Counted from the first letter of the stretch, positions 10,087 through 19,488 are shown. The stretch: DNA of 64,000 nt from Alcanivorax sp. (GCF_002733835.1 NZ_NVWY01000011.1:26390-90389), one strand, 5' to 3'. Numbers and translations are program-made. The notes: generated from the sequence alone by a model not told the origin.

Positions 10087-11193
10087 TTATTTGAACTGCG
10101 CTTCTTTCTCTTCAGTTTCCACAATGATGTCCGCACGACGGTTCTTGGCACGACCGTCAGCAGTGCTGTTGTCGGCCACCGGCTTGCTCTCACCGAAACC
10201 TTCCGTGGTGATCTTGTCGGCACCAACCGAGAAGTCTTTCATCAGGCGATCTTTCACTGATTGAGCACGGCGCTCGGACAGGCCCTGGTTGTAGTCTGCC
10301 GGGCCAGTGCTGTCAGCATGGCCTTCCACACGGATGCGCCCTTGCTCACCGGCATTCAAGCGATCCGCCACACCTTTGATTTCATCGCTGAACTGACCCT
10401 GAATGGTGTCGCGATCAAAGCCGAAGTAAATCACCGAGGTTTCCCGATTCTGCATGGACTCGTAGACCTGACAGCCGTCCGCATCCACTACTGCACCAGA
10501 AGCAGTGTTCGGGCAACGGTCCTTGTCGTCGTTAACACCATCGCCATCGCTGTCACCAGTCACCACTTCCGCGGGGGTTGCAGCAACCACTTCATCGTCA
10601 CTGCTGCCACCGTCGTCATCGCTGATACCAAAGGCCAGATTCACGCCGGCATAAACCTGGCCTTCCCAGTATTCCCGATCCTGGCTGTAAGCCTGACGGG
10701 TACCCAGATCCAGAATCACATGCTTGAAGAACGCGCGCTGCACACCCAGCTCCACACCGGTCATCAGCTCGTCGTTATCGTCACTGTTGGGATTATTCAG
10801 GCTTTCAATCAGCTGCTCACCCACATTGATGCCGGCATAGGGTTCGAAACCCAACAGGCCGTGATCATCAAAGTGGTAACGCCCACTGACATAATAGTTT
10901 TTCATGTCCAGGCGGCGACCGGAGTTGTACTTGCTCTCCGCGTCACCGTCCACTTCTTCATACCAGCCCTGAACGGACCAGTTGGGGGCAAAGCGCCAAC
11001 CGAGCTGAGCACCATAAAACGGCACATCATCCAGGCCATCGCCACCGTTACCAATCACATCATTGTCGTAAAAAGTGTAGTAGCTGGCGTGCCCACCAAT
11101 GTAGCCGTATTGGTCTGGAACATTTTCTCCAGCGAAAGCAAAAGGACTCATCAGCAGCGGCACCGCGGCCGTCATACGCAAAAATGTTTTCAT
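10087..11193 (-). CDS. OmpA-family outer-membrane protein
   Basis: The 368-aa protein has a signal peptide ending SPFAFA, an N-terminal eight-stranded OmpA-like barrel (about residues 25-205), an acidic linker with a thrombospondin-type calcium motif DSDGDGVNDDKDRCP (about 220-245), and a C-terminal OmpA/Pal peptidoglycan-binding domain (FGFDRDTIQ, then VEGHADSTGPADYN and NRRADI). This is the OprF/OmpA architecture, which anchors the outer membrane to peptidoglycan. The start is preceded by AAAGGAAT. It is probably monocistronic, with its own terminator. It resembles OprF-type porins but is not assigned a symbol. Confidence 0.9.
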   Translation of the reverse strand: MKTFLRMTAAVPLLMSPFAFAGENVPDQYGYIGGHASYYTFYDNDVIGNGGDGLDDVPFYGAQLGWRFAPNWSVQGWYEEVDGDAESKYNSGRRLDMKNYYVSGRYHFDDHGLLGFEPYAGINVGEQLIESLNNPNSDDNDELMTGVELGVQRAFFKHVILDLGTRQAYSQDREYWEGQVYAGVNLAFGISDDDGGSSDDEVVAATPAEVVTGDSDGDGVNDDKDRCPNTASGAVVDADGCQVYESMQNRETSVIYFGFDRDTIQGQFSDEIKGVADRLNAGEQGRIRVEGHADSTGPADYNQGLSERRAQSVKDRLMKDFSVGADKITTEGFGESKPVADNSTADGRAKNRRADIIVETEEKEAQFK

Positions 11194-11398
11194 GGCAGAT
11201 TCCTTTCCCGTTGTTTCTGAATTTCTTCAGGAATTTAAACACCGGAAAGGAAAACAAGCAGCCACTTAAACAGGTATCAGGGGGTTAATTTACTTAAATT
11301 TAACCCCTATACTATCAATGGTTTACATAAATATAGCCCGAAATAATGAGTTGGAACTTCCATCCCAATACTTTGGTAGAAAAAATATTTTTACAGCA

Positions 11399-11722
11399 TT
11401 ATTTTTCCACCCACTGACCATCAGGTGTTTTCACATATTGCCCGGTCGCGGTCTTGTCGATGGCTTTTTGCCCGGCCAGTCTGGCCACCTGATCAAGCGT
11501 GATACCGTTTTGTTTGGCAATACGCTCATAGGCATCGCGACGCTTCTGATTAATCTCTGCTGCAAGCTCAACGGCGGCAGGTGTTGCCTTCACAACGCCC
11601 AGGTAGCCATCAGTCTGCTCACCGACCAGCCCCTGGCTTTTCGCCGCATCCAGATCCAGCGCAAACGCCGCCATGCTCAGCAGCAGGGTCAGGGTGGCAA
11701 TCATGGTCTTTACAATTTTCAT
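11399..11722 (-). CDS. ydbL: YdbL family periplasmic protein (DUF1318)
   Basis: This small protein of 107 aa has a signal peptide (MKIVKTMIATLTLLLSMAAFA) and the DUF1318 core with AKSQGLVGEQTDGYLG and RRDAYERIAKQNGI. In E. coli, ydbL is the last gene of ydbH-ynbE-ydbL, an operon for anterograde phospholipid transport to the outer membrane. The same three genes in the same order follow here on the minus strand. YdbL is thought to assist the YdbH-YnbE bridge; the role here is inferred from family and context. Confidence 0.85.
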   Translation of the reverse strand: MKIVKTMIATLTLLLSMAAFALDLDAAKSQGLVGEQTDGYLGVVKATPAAVELAAEINQKRRDAYERIAKQNGITLDQVARLAGQKAIDKTATGQYVKTPDGQWVEK

Positions 11723-11734
11723 TGTCCCTACTCC

Positions 11735-11929
11735 TTAAAACAGGTCGCTTTCTTCACTGAATAATTGATCGATATCCTTTTCCACTTTCAAACGGATTTC
11801 ATGATCGATCTTCACGTTCAGATTAATGGTGATGGGTTCTTCCGGTGCTTTCAGGGCCACCGTGGGCGTGCAAGCCGCCAACAGCCACCCGGCCAGCAAC
11901 ACCGTGCCCAGCCCGAGTTGTTTCATCAT
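11735..11929 (-). CDS. ynbE: YnbE-like outer-membrane lipoprotein
   Basis: This 64-aa protein has a lipoprotein signal (lipobox LAAC, Cys20) followed by a short segment rich in beta propensity (ITINLNVKIDHEIRLKVEKDID). YnbE family members polymerise or dock on the C-terminus of YdbH at the outer membrane. The gene starts within the last codons of ydbH (4-nt overlap) and is 12 nt before ydbL. Confidence 0.85.
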   Translation of the reverse strand: MMKQLGLGTVLLAGWLLAACTPTVALKAPEEPITINLNVKIDHEIRLKVEKDIDQLFSEESDLF

Positions 11930-14592
11930 CGATTCTCCGTACGCAGTTGTTCGGTGATTTCATCGCCAATGCGCAAGCTACGCATCAACGCCAACACGTT
12001 TTCCCGGTGTGTGTAGTTAAACACTACCGGCAGATTTTTTCTTTGCGGGTTTATCCCTTTAATGGTGATCGCCGCATCCAGCCAACCCACTTTATCCATG
12101 GCCATGCGCGCCTGGAAATCACTTATCAACAGGGAGCTGAGGCTGTCGAGCGCCAACTTCACTGCCTGATTGGAGTCGGCCATGGCCTGCACGCTGGACG
12201 ACGCAGGAATAATCAAGGATAGCGGCTCTTCGTTGGCCAGCCGCCCTTCTTCAATCGTCAGGAAATCCGCGCCCAGCTGTAGCGGTACATAACCGCCGAT
12301 TCGACCGGACAGCGAGACCGGAGGAGGATTCTGTAGCGCCGCGACCTGAGCCAGATCAATGCGGCTTATCACCACAGGTTGAGGCCGAGCGGAGGGCCAG
12401 TCCAGTGCCGGAGAGCGCAAGTAGCCACCCAGCAAATCGGCACGGACATCGGTAAATTGCCATTGCGACAGGTCGCTATTCACGGTGAGCGTCAGATCAG
12501 TGATCGGCGTGCCGATATCCAGGGTGTCCACGGTCACGGGTCCGGTGCTGCTGAGCTGCACGTCGCCGTTATTGTATTCACCATGGATCACCCCGGCAGC
12601 GCCACGGGCCGTCACGCTGCCCCAGTCCAGGTCCGCACCGGTAAGCGTGATATCGCCTGAGGCTTTAAGCGTCTGCCGCCATTGCCAGCGGCCTTTGCCT
12701 TCCAGCTGACCTTGCCGTGGAGTGGCATCCAGGCCCACCCCCATGGCAGGCACCAGCGCGCTGCGCATGGTCAGAGTGCCACTCGCCCCACCGTTTTTTC
12801 CAAGCGCACCATTGGCCCGCAATTCGCTTTGCCACTCGCTGACGGTTAACCGACCCTGAACCTGTTCACCTTTCATCGTCGCCGTTCCCGAAATCGGCGG
12901 CAGGCGCCAGCGGGCGGCCAGCAAGCCACCGCCATGAATGGCCACAGTGCCGGTAATGCCCTGTCCATTGATTTGCAACGGACCCGTTGCACGCAGCGAT
13001 ACCGGCCGGATCAGGGCCTGCCCGATAAGCCCCTCGGAAATTGACGCCTGACTCCCTGCCGCCATGCTGACCGTGCCATCCGCCAACGACCAGGGCGCCT
13101 TTACCGTTACCTGCCCGCCACGCTCAAACTGCGGCAAGGTGGTGCTCGCCTGGAGCGTACCGGCCCAGCCGACGTCGGACTGGGCAAAAGCCAGGGTGCC
13201 GTCGAGTGGGTAACCGGACATGTTGCCAGTCACCTTGGCCTCGGCACCATACGGGGCCTGCTGCAAGGTACTTACCGGCATCAGGAAAGCCAGCCGATCA
13301 TTCCCTTGCCGCGCCGTGAGCCTAATGGGGTCCCCCTCCAGCCCATGGCTGCCGACAGCGCCCTGCCACTCCCCTTGCACTTGGTAGCCCTGCCATTGCC
13401 CGCGCAGCACCAGATCACCGGCCCACTGCCAATCAACCTGACTCGCGCCTTCGGCCGCCGCCAGCTGCCACCGAACCTGGCTGGAACCGGTTTTTATATT
13501 TAAACCGTCGTAGCCCAACCGCAGCGGCAGATCGGTCCGGCCGGAACGGGCCATGGGTATCTGCAGTGGCTCCTGCCACTGCGCGGTGAGATTTTGCGGC
13601 AAGCTCAGCGACGCCGGCTCAAGCACCAGCACACGATCCTGCCAATGAAAGTCCACCTGACCGCCCAGGCTGTCGCCCTGCAACCGCAACGTCCCCCGGC
13701 CCTGTTCAAGCCCTGCCGGGATTGTTGCCTCGCTGTCGCTGTGAGCCTGCAATGTCACCTTGCCCGGCGGGCCTGCCAATTGCAGCGCGGCACTGGCCTG
13801 AACCAATGCCACGCCGCTGCCCGCCACAGCGAGGGGCTCTGCGGCGGTCAGTTGCCAGTCATTGTTCAGCGCCAATGGTTGTGCCAGATCCGCCTGCAGC
13901 TGCCAATCGGCTCCCTGAAAATGGGCTTGCGCGGTCAGGTCCGCCCGTTGCGATTGCGTAGCCGGTCCCGCCGAGAGCATATCCAGCCGTATCTTCCCGT
14001 CTGGCTCTCCTTGCCAGCTCCCCTCGCCATGCAGTTGCCACTGGCCCTGCCAATCCGGCAATACCGTGCTCAGCGCCCCTTCACTATTGATCATCCAGTG
14101 CCCCTGGGCTCGCTGATATTGTGCCTGGAGCGCCGCCTGCGGCGCAGACGCTTGCAGCTGCCAGTGCTGCTCCTGTTGATGAAGCTGCATCGCCATGACG
14201 GGAAGGGGGCTATCAATCAATCCTGACAGGTCCAGTTCGGCGACCTGCAGATCAAAGGGCGGGGTCCAGGGAAGCCCGTCGGGGAAGCTCTCACTGGATG
14301 ACTCCGGGGCGTTCCCGGCTCTGCAATCGTAGACGGCAAGCAGCCGCTGCTTGATCTTGAGCGGCCAGACGTCCTCGAGCGTCAGGTCCGTGCCACGGAC
14401 GGCCACACAGTTGTCGCGTATCAGGCGCCACTGACCCAGTGTCAGGCCTTGCTGCCAACCCGGTTCACTGACGCGCACGCCTGCACCATAGGCCCACCCC
14501 ACCGCCACCAGAATCAGTAGCAGCATGGTGGCCAGCAGTAACAGCAAGCCATATGCCCAGCGGCGAAGCATGCGTGGGGAGAATCGAGCCAT
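11926..14592 (-). CDS. ydbH: YdbH family intermembrane phospholipid transport protein (AsmA-like)
   Basis: The 888-aa protein (E. coli YdbH 879 aa) has one N-terminal transmembrane helix (about residues 12-35) followed by a long periplasmic region of repeating beta-groove sequence. This is typical of AsmA-like/TAM-type bridges that carry phospholipids between the membranes. The C-terminal part (LQLGADFLTIEEGRL ... LLISDFQARMAMDKVGWLDAAITIKGINPQ) matches the YdbH signature. It is first in the ydbH-ynbE-ydbL operon. No truncation is visible. Confidence 0.85.
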   Translation of the reverse strand: MARFSPRMLRRWAYGLLLLLATMLLLILVAVGWAYGAGVRVSEPGWQQGLTLGQWRLIRDNCVAVRGTDLTLEDVWPLKIKQRLLAVYDCRAGNAPESSSESFPDGLPWTPPFDLQVAELDLSGLIDSPLPVMAMQLHQQEQHWQLQASAPQAALQAQYQRAQGHWMINSEGALSTVLPDWQGQWQLHGEGSWQGEPDGKIRLDMLSAGPATQSQRADLTAQAHFQGADWQLQADLAQPLALNNDWQLTAAEPLAVAGSGVALVQASAALQLAGPPGKVTLQAHSDSEATIPAGLEQGRGTLRLQGDSLGGQVDFHWQDRVLVLEPASLSLPQNLTAQWQEPLQIPMARSGRTDLPLRLGYDGLNIKTGSSQVRWQLAAAEGASQVDWQWAGDLVLRGQWQGYQVQGEWQGAVGSHGLEGDPIRLTARQGNDRLAFLMPVSTLQQAPYGAEAKVTGNMSGYPLDGTLAFAQSDVGWAGTLQASTTLPQFERGGQVTVKAPWSLADGTVSMAAGSQASISEGLIGQALIRPVSLRATGPLQINGQGITGTVAIHGGGLLAARWRLPPISGTATMKGEQVQGRLTVSEWQSELRANGALGKNGGASGTLTMRSALVPAMGVGLDATPRQGQLEGKGRWQWRQTLKASGDITLTGADLDWGSVTARGAAGVIHGEYNNGDVQLSSTGPVTVDTLDIGTPITDLTLTVNSDLSQWQFTDVRADLLGGYLRSPALDWPSARPQPVVISRIDLAQVAALQNPPPVSLSGRIGGYVPLQLGADFLTIEEGRLANEEPLSLIIPASSSVQAMADSNQAVKLALDSLSSLLISDFQARMAMDKVGWLDAAITIKGINPQRKNLPVVFNYTHRENVLALMRSLRIGDEITEQLRTENR

Positions 14593-14663
14593 AAACGTTA
14601 GAGGGCCGGCAGCGTCAATGGTTCGATAGTGAGACGTGAGGACGGCTTTGGGAAGGGCGGGAT

Positions 14664-15224
14664 TCAGTCTGTGGCCGGTTCTGCCTGCGAGGCCATGACG
14701 TGTTGATGAAGCAACAGGGCCATGGCCGCCACGCGGCTGACGGCATCCACCGACAGGGTGGCTCCGGTAATGCCATCCACCTCACGGGACAGGCTCAGGT
14801 CATCCTGCAGGGTCATCCCGACAAATTGCTGACGGAAAAATGCCTGGTGCACTTCGCCGCCTCGGGGTTCGCGGTATACCAACACGTTCAGGTGAGTAAT
14901 GCCGGCCGCCCCCACCGCCACGGCCAGCGTCATTGGCATGTCCTTGCTTTTTTCGTCGATGATCCAGGTCGTCACGCCTCCCTGCTGCCAGTAACGCAAT
15001 CGCAAGCCGCGATACCGGTGTCCCAGTGCCGTTTCTACCCGGTCACGCAGATCGCCACGTAACGGCAGCAAGGACATTCCCGGCAATGGCTCGCCATAGA
15101 CCTGGGACAAAAAAGTATCCACCGTCATAAACTCGGTTTCGTCATAGCCGCTGATCGCCTGCGCCGGGGCGCTCATGACGCACCACAGCGCCACCATCAA
15201 CAGGACAACCCCACGCACCATCAA
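14664..15224 (-). CDS. FMN-binding domain protein, periplasmic
   Basis: The 186-aa protein has a signal peptide (cleavage near APAQA) and a C-terminal FMN-binding domain with the motif DGITGATLSVDAV (about residues 148-160). There the Thr of the (S/T)GAT motif takes flavin covalently in RnfG/NqrC-like proteins. Such small periplasmic flavoproteins pass electrons to membrane redox partners. It overlaps the stop of the upstream DUF2236 gene (4 nt), which suggests the flavoprotein and the oxygenase are made together. Confidence 0.8.
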   Translation of the reverse strand: MMVRGVVLLMVALWCVMSAPAQAISGYDETEFMTVDTFLSQVYGEPLPGMSLLPLRGDLRDRVETALGHRYRGLRLRYWQQGGVTTWIIDEKSKDMPMTLAVAVGAAGITHLNVLVYREPRGGEVHQAFFRQQFVGMTLQDDLSLSREVDGITGATLSVDAVSRVAAMALLLHQHVMASQAEPATD

Positions 15225-16360
15225 TTCACCAACCGTTCCTTATCGAAGAAGGCTTCAATCAACCACTGGTTATAACCGCCCAGCCGCTCGCCTGCCAGGC
15301 GCGCCTGTGCTTCATGATAAATCGGGTGATGCTCCATGCTCTTGGGCATCAACACCTGGGCGGTCCAGGTGGCGCCACGAATCCAGCCATAGTTGAACTT
15401 CTGCCACCAGCCATACTTCATGTCGTACTGATCCCGAATACGTGGTGGCAGCTCTGCGGCGGTGATGATTTTCTGCCCCCAGAGTGGTGCGATCATCCAG
15501 ATGGATTTGGCGTCAAACAGGTCTTCCTTCAATTGCATGGCATTGGGAGTCACCGTCAGCTGCGGGCTTTCCCACATGGCGCGGTTATAGTCCATGAACG
15601 CGTCCCAGTCGGTGGGCAAGGCGCTTTCCGGAATCCCGAACAACATGGCAAACAGTTTGGTTTCTTCGTAGAACTGGTTTTTCTCTTCCAGGGTCAGGTC
15701 ATCTTCCAGTTTCCCGTACATGTGAACGATGGTTTCCCACAGTGTTGCATGCACCCAGATCATGGCGTTGATTTCGTTGGCCCGGTATTCGGAACCCCGA
15801 TGGAAAGCACCGGCCTCTTCGGTCATTTCACCGTCAATTTCCTCATGGATATCCCGCACCTGGTTCGCCGAAGCCATCGCCTGGGGCATGCTGCCAAACA
15901 CCATGCTGGAGATATGATAGAAAGTGCGGCGGGCCCGCCCCATGGGGTCATTACGCACTTGCGAGTGCTGATCAATACCTGCGGTTACCCAGGGATGAGC
16001 CACCTGCAGCAACAGTGCACGACCGGCACCAAAGGCGGGTGGCGCGCTCAAACCATCCAGTTTCCACATCATGGAATCCGGGCCAAAAAGCCCCTCCCGG
16101 GGATTGGGCATTGTGTTGTTATGGACCTTGGCCAGCTGTTTGCAGAAGTTGGCTTCATCAATCCACAGCGGCAACGGCGCACTGCCATCTTCGGGCACCA
16201 ACCGTTTCACCGCATCATCGCTGGCATAGTCATAGGCACCGTCAGGATTACCCGTTTCCAGGTCATCAGCGATGCCCTGATCACAGGGGTTGGTGAGAAA
16301 CCCGGTTTCCGCTCGTACCAGTTCCAGATCCAGAGATGCGGCCTCGGATTTCATTTCCAT
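15221..16360 (-). CDS. DUF2236 / MpaB-type oxygenase, 5' end fused in sequence to a LolB-like gene
   Basis: DUF2236 proteins include fungal MpaB and the latex-clearing haem oxygenases. The visible core is LLLQVAHPWVTAGIDQHS, WVHATLWETIV and the region around EITKLFAMLFGIP-like sequence. The open frame extends past the chosen ATG (16360) with no stop, up to a run of eight G on the coding strand (16379-16386). Upstream of that run the LolB-like protein continues in the other frame. The first about 35 residues here (MEMKSEAASLDLELV) look like the missing end of that LolB domain. Removing one G would join both into a single protein of about 553 aa. As written, translation would start at 16360 without a convincing Shine-Dalgarno sequence. 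Confidence 0.75.
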   Translation of the reverse strand: MEMKSEAASLDLELVRAETGFLTNPCDQGIADDLETGNPDGAYDYASDDAVKRLVPEDGSAPLPLWIDEANFCKQLAKVHNNTMPNPREGLFGPDSMMWKLDGLSAPPAFGAGRALLLQVAHPWVTAGIDQHSQVRNDPMGRARRTFYHISSMVFGSMPQAMASANQVRDIHEEIDGEMTEEAGAFHRGSEYRANEINAMIWVHATLWETIVHMYGKLEDDLTLEEKNQFYEETKLFAMLFGIPESALPTDWDAFMDYNRAMWESPQLTVTPNAMQLKEDLFDAKSIWMIAPLWGQKIITAAELPPRIRDQYDMKYGWWQKFNYGWIRGATWTAQVLMPKSMEHHPIYHEAQARLAGERLGGYNQWLIEAFFDKERLVN

Positions 16361-16883
16361 ATCTGCAGGCAAGCGATACCCCCCCCTGCACGGACATGTA
16401 ATCCTGATACGCAATGTTCCAGCCTTTTTCTTCGATAGAATCCGGAACGTACATATTTTCCTGATAGATCACCGCATTGGCCGTGGCAGGCAGCCCGCGC
16501 ACCCAATAGGACAAATCGCCGGCCTGGAGCTGGGCGTGCAGGTGCTCAGCCACCTTCTTGGCCTCCACCCCGCCCATCACATCCAGGGGTTCTTCTTGCG
16601 GCGCATAGACATTGCCACTGATCACCGCCTTGGGGACGCCCACCGGGTCATCCATCAATACGGCCAGCTGATAATTTTCCCCCAGCTGCTTGAAGTAAAA
16701 ATAACTTTTGCTTTTTACACCCTCCGCACGGAGCACAAACCTGCCTTCCACCATCCATTCACTCAGTGTTTCCGGGGAGGTGGGCACATAGCTCGACTCT
16801 TGCAGAGAAGAGCAGCCCTGCAGCGCAAGCAGCAGGACCACCAGCAGCTTTTTACCCTGTTCAAGCAGCAAGGAAATCATCAT
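16281..16883 (-). CDS. LolB-like outer-membrane lipoprotein, frameshifted at a G8 tract
   Basis: The lipoprotein signal ends in LQGC (Cys near residue 24). The body resembles LolB: EWMVEGRFVLR, SYFYFKQLGENYQLAVL, DLSYWVRGLPA and GWNIAYQDY. LolB inserts lipoproteins into the outer membrane, but this looks like a diverged paralog in a lipid-oxidation cluster, not the housekeeping gene. After VQGG the frame runs through eight G (16379-16386) and ends in about 32 residues unlike any LolB end. The family-like ending (YRLPADMEMKSEAASLDLELV) is in the frame of the downstream oxygenase. Either the locus is frameshifted, phase-variable, or the tract is miscounted in the assembly. Confidence 0.7.
   Translation of the reverse strand: MMISLLLEQGKKLLVVLLLALQGCSSLQESSYVPTSPETLSEWMVEGRFVLRAEGVKSKSYFYFKQLGENYQLAVLMDDPVGVPKAVISGNVYAPQEEPLDVMGGVEAKKVAEHLHAQLQAGDLSYWVRGLPATANAVIYQENMYVPDSIEEKGWNIAYQDYMSVQGGVSLACRYGNEIRGRISGSGTGTSGNRVSHQPL
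16379..16386 (-). other. G8 homopolymer at the LolB/DUF2236 junction
   Basis: Eight consecutive C on the plus strand (G on the coding strand) lie exactly where the reading frame changes from the lipoprotein to the oxygenase. Seven G would give a continuous fused frame. Such tracts are prone to slipped-strand mispairing and also to sequencing error. Confidence 0.85.
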
Positions 16884-16915
16884 TCACCTGATTGTTGTTG
16901 GTATTCGGACTGCTT

Positions 16916-18586
16916 TTATGCGCTTTGACGCAAGGTTTTCTTGTCGATCTTGCCCACGGAGGTAAGAGGAATGGCATCAATGAAGAACACCTCTCTGGGT
17001 ACCTTGTAAGGCGACATATTGGCTTTGCAGAACGTGGACAACTCGGCTTTAAGGTCTGACTCGGACGACTGATTGTCCGGCATGCGCTGGATATAGAGCT
17101 GCACCACATCATTGCCCGGCCGGTCATGATCCGGGCGGCCAACAACCGCGCACATGGCAACCCATGGCAGACTCTGAACCTTGCCCTCCACTTCCACGGA
17201 AAACACCTTGTAGCCACCGACAATCAGCATGTCCTTGCTGCGATCACAAACACGGATAAAACCCTCTTCATCCATCACACCGATGTCGCCGGTATGCATC
17301 CACGTCTGGCCATCCATCACCCGCAGTGCTTTCCGGGTCGCTTCCGGCATCGCCAGATACCCCTGCATCACCTGCGGGCCGGAAGCGATGATCTCCCCGG
17401 CTTCGCCCTGTGGCATGGGGCGTGTGCCGTCTTCAGCATCGACGATGCGCACATCCGTGCCCGGCAGCGGAATCCCCACGTGGGCTTCCTTGAAGTGTGA
17501 CGCCGGATTCAGCGTGATCACCGGGCTGGTTTCAGTCATGCCGTACACTTCACAAAACTTGCCGGCACCGACCACACTTTCCAGTTTCTGCACCTCTTCT
17601 TTGGCAAACGGTGCGGCACCGGAAATAGCCATACGCAAGCCGCTGAAATCCAGTGATTTGAAGGTGTCGTTAGCGCACAGCATTTGGTACAACGCCGGCA
17701 CCGCAGCCAGCACCGTCGGTGTGCGCTTGTGCATTTCACCAACAAAATGATCAATGTCCCGGGGATCCGGGATCAACAGGAAGGTGGACGCTGTACGCAG
17801 GGCATTGAACAACACGGCCGCCCCGCCGATATGAAACAGCGGGAACGCCGAGGCCACCGTTTCTTCACCGGTGCGGTAGCCGTAAAACACATTGGCCTGC
17901 AGGTTATTCATGAACAGATTGGATGAGCTAAGCCGGGCCCCTTTCGGCATACCAGTGGTGCCGCCGGTGTACTGCAGATACAGCACTTCATCCATGGCTA
18001 CCTTTGTGTTAACTGGATCCGCGCTGGCCGGCAGGTGATCATGTAGCGACATCACATTCACACCGTCACGGGATTCCTCCACGCTTTCCCCCTGACCGGA
18101 GACCAGGTCCATTGGGCCGGACACAATCACGGTCTGCAGGCTTTCAACCTTGCCCAAAACCGGTGGAATGGAAGTCTGCCAAAACGGCATCAGTGTCATC
18201 AGAATTTTCACTCTGGCATCGCTGGCCTGGTGAATAATTTCCGGCGGCGTCATTAAAGGCGAAATGCTGGTGCTGACCATGCCCAGACGCGCCGCCGCGA
18301 TGAAAGCCACCACATACTGCGGGGTGTTTGGCATCTGCAGGCCCAGGACGTCGCCGGCCTGGGCGCCCTGCGCGACAAACAACGCCGCCATGCGATCGGC
18401 CATCTCATCCAGTTGCCGGTAGCTCATGGCCTGGCCCAGGAACACCTGGGCTTCACGATCCGGAAACTGCTCCGCATACCCCCGCACATAGTCAGACAGG
18501 GTCTTATCGGGCAGCTCTGGCAGGCTGTGCCAGTCATGGCCCATTGATTCGTAGATAGACAGCCAGGGGCGGGTATCCGACTTCAT
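16916..18586 (-). CDS. AMP-dependent acyl-CoA synthetase/ligase (ANL family)
   Basis: The protein activates a carboxylic acid, probably a fatty or other lipophilic acid, to its CoA thioester through an acyl-adenylate. The ATP-binding P-loop YTGGTTGMPKGA lies near residue 210, VYGMTETSP near 350, the adenylate-binding TGDIG and the hinge DRSKDMLIVGGYKVF near 440-460, and the C-terminal catalytic lysine region SVGKIDKKTLR at the end. The length is about 556 aa. The ATG at 18586 is preceded by GAAGG at suitable spacing; an upstream GTG has none. It is flanked by two DUF2236 genes on the same strand, so it probably supplies or uses the same lipid substrate. Confidence 0.9.
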   Translation of the reverse strand: MKSDTRPWLSIYESMGHDWHSLPELPDKTLSDYVRGYAEQFPDREAQVFLGQAMSYRQLDEMADRMAALFVAQGAQAGDVLGLQMPNTPQYVVAFIAAARLGMVSTSISPLMTPPEIIHQASDARVKILMTLMPFWQTSIPPVLGKVESLQTVIVSGPMDLVSGQGESVEESRDGVNVMSLHDHLPASADPVNTKVAMDEVLYLQYTGGTTGMPKGARLSSSNLFMNNLQANVFYGYRTGEETVASAFPLFHIGGAAVLFNALRTASTFLLIPDPRDIDHFVGEMHKRTPTVLAAVPALYQMLCANDTFKSLDFSGLRMAISGAAPFAKEEVQKLESVVGAGKFCEVYGMTETSPVITLNPASHFKEAHVGIPLPGTDVRIVDAEDGTRPMPQGEAGEIIASGPQVMQGYLAMPEATRKALRVMDGQTWMHTGDIGVMDEEGFIRVCDRSKDMLIVGGYKVFSVEVEGKVQSLPWVAMCAVVGRPDHDRPGNDVVQLYIQRMPDNQSSESDLKAELSTFCKANMSPYKVPREVFFIDAIPLTSVGKIDKKTLRQSA

Positions 18587-18597
18587 AAAAAACACCT

Positions 18598-19488
18598 TCA
18601 GTTATTGCTGTTATAGGCTTCAGGGTGGCGCTGCGCATCCGAGTAGGCCTTGCGGGCCAGTGGAATCAGTCGCCACTTTTTCGGTGTCAGGGCGTGCATG
18701 GCACGGTAAGTGCCACACCACAGACGGCAAAGGCGTTCATCTCTGGTGGTCCAGGGGATCTGGAATTTTTCACGGAACGCAACGGGCAGTGTTGCGCGCA
18801 GATTGAATCGCATGAAGCGCCCCATCACGGCAAGGATCATGCGCCAGGCGGCATCGGGTATCTTGCTGTTTGGGGGCTTGGGAATTTCCAGATAATGCTC
18901 GGGGCGCATCAGATCCTGCACCACGTCTCCCCACTCCAGTTTGTCGCGAATCATGCCATGGAAGTAATCCCAGTATTCACTCTCCGTGGCGGGCAAGTCC
19001 TGGTCACGGATGCCCATCAGCTTTCCCAGTTGCCGCCATTCGGCAAACATCGCATGGCGCTGCCGGGTGGTAGGCGACGTGCCGAAGAACTCATGCATAC
19101 GAATGGTGGCATCGTAGCCGGTGATGTGTACCCAGCTGTAGGCTTCCGGGTCCAGCGCGAAGTACTTTTTTCCCTGCTTGTCGACCCCCTTGATGGAGCG
19201 ATGCAGGTCATACAGTTTCACACCCATCTCGATAGCACGCTGGGGCCGCGCATACACAATGGGCCAGAGCAATTCGGTAGACCGTTTGGCGCGGCCCCAG
19301 GGGTCGGTTTTATAGACCGAGTGTTCTCCCACGCCCGCATCGATAATCGGATGCGCCACCTGCAGCACAAAAGCCTGCGGCAGCATCATGTGAAAACGCC
19401 AGGAACCGAAGTCCTGCCAGGTCAGGGAGTCAGGTCCCAACGGTTGAAGGTCCAGGTGTCGTTCTGTCTGTTCAGCGGTCTGTGTCAT
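18598..19488 (-). CDS. DUF2236 / MpaB-type oxygenase, second copy
   Basis: This protein of about 296 aa has the DUF2236 signature: SWRFHMMLPQAFVLQVAHP, GVGEHSVYKTDPWGRAKRS and SWVHITGYDATIRMHEFFG. It is shorter than the first copy and lacks its N-terminal extension. The start at 19488 (MTQTAEQ) was chosen as the first Met after a non-family stretch. It lies 11 nt upstream of the synthetase, so the two are co-transcribed. Haem binding is known for the latex-clearing branch; here the function is inferred only as an oxygenase-like protein. Confidence 0.8.
   Translation of the reverse strand: MTQTAEQTERHLDLQPLGPDSLTWQDFGSWRFHMMLPQAFVLQVAHPIIDAGVGEHSVYKTDPWGRAKRSTELLWPIVYARPQRAIEMGVKLYDLHRSIKGVDKQGKKYFALDPEAYSWVHITGYDATIRMHEFFGTSPTTRQRHAMFAEWRQLGKLMGIRDQDLPATESEYWDYFHGMIRDKLEWGDVVQDLMRPEHYLEIPKPPNSKIPDAAWRMILAVMGRFMRFNLRATLPVAFREKFQIPWTTRDERLCRLWCGTYRAMHALTPKKWRLIPLARKAYSDAQRHPEAYNSNN

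Noticed and set aside
10261..11220. 319-codon plus-strand frame opposite the OmpA-family gene
   Set aside because: It is the mirror frame of a clear OmpA-family protein; no ribosome-binding site or family similarity.
15314..16438. 374-codon plus-strand frame opposite the DUF2236 gene
   Set aside because: It is an antisense shadow of a gene with clear family motifs.
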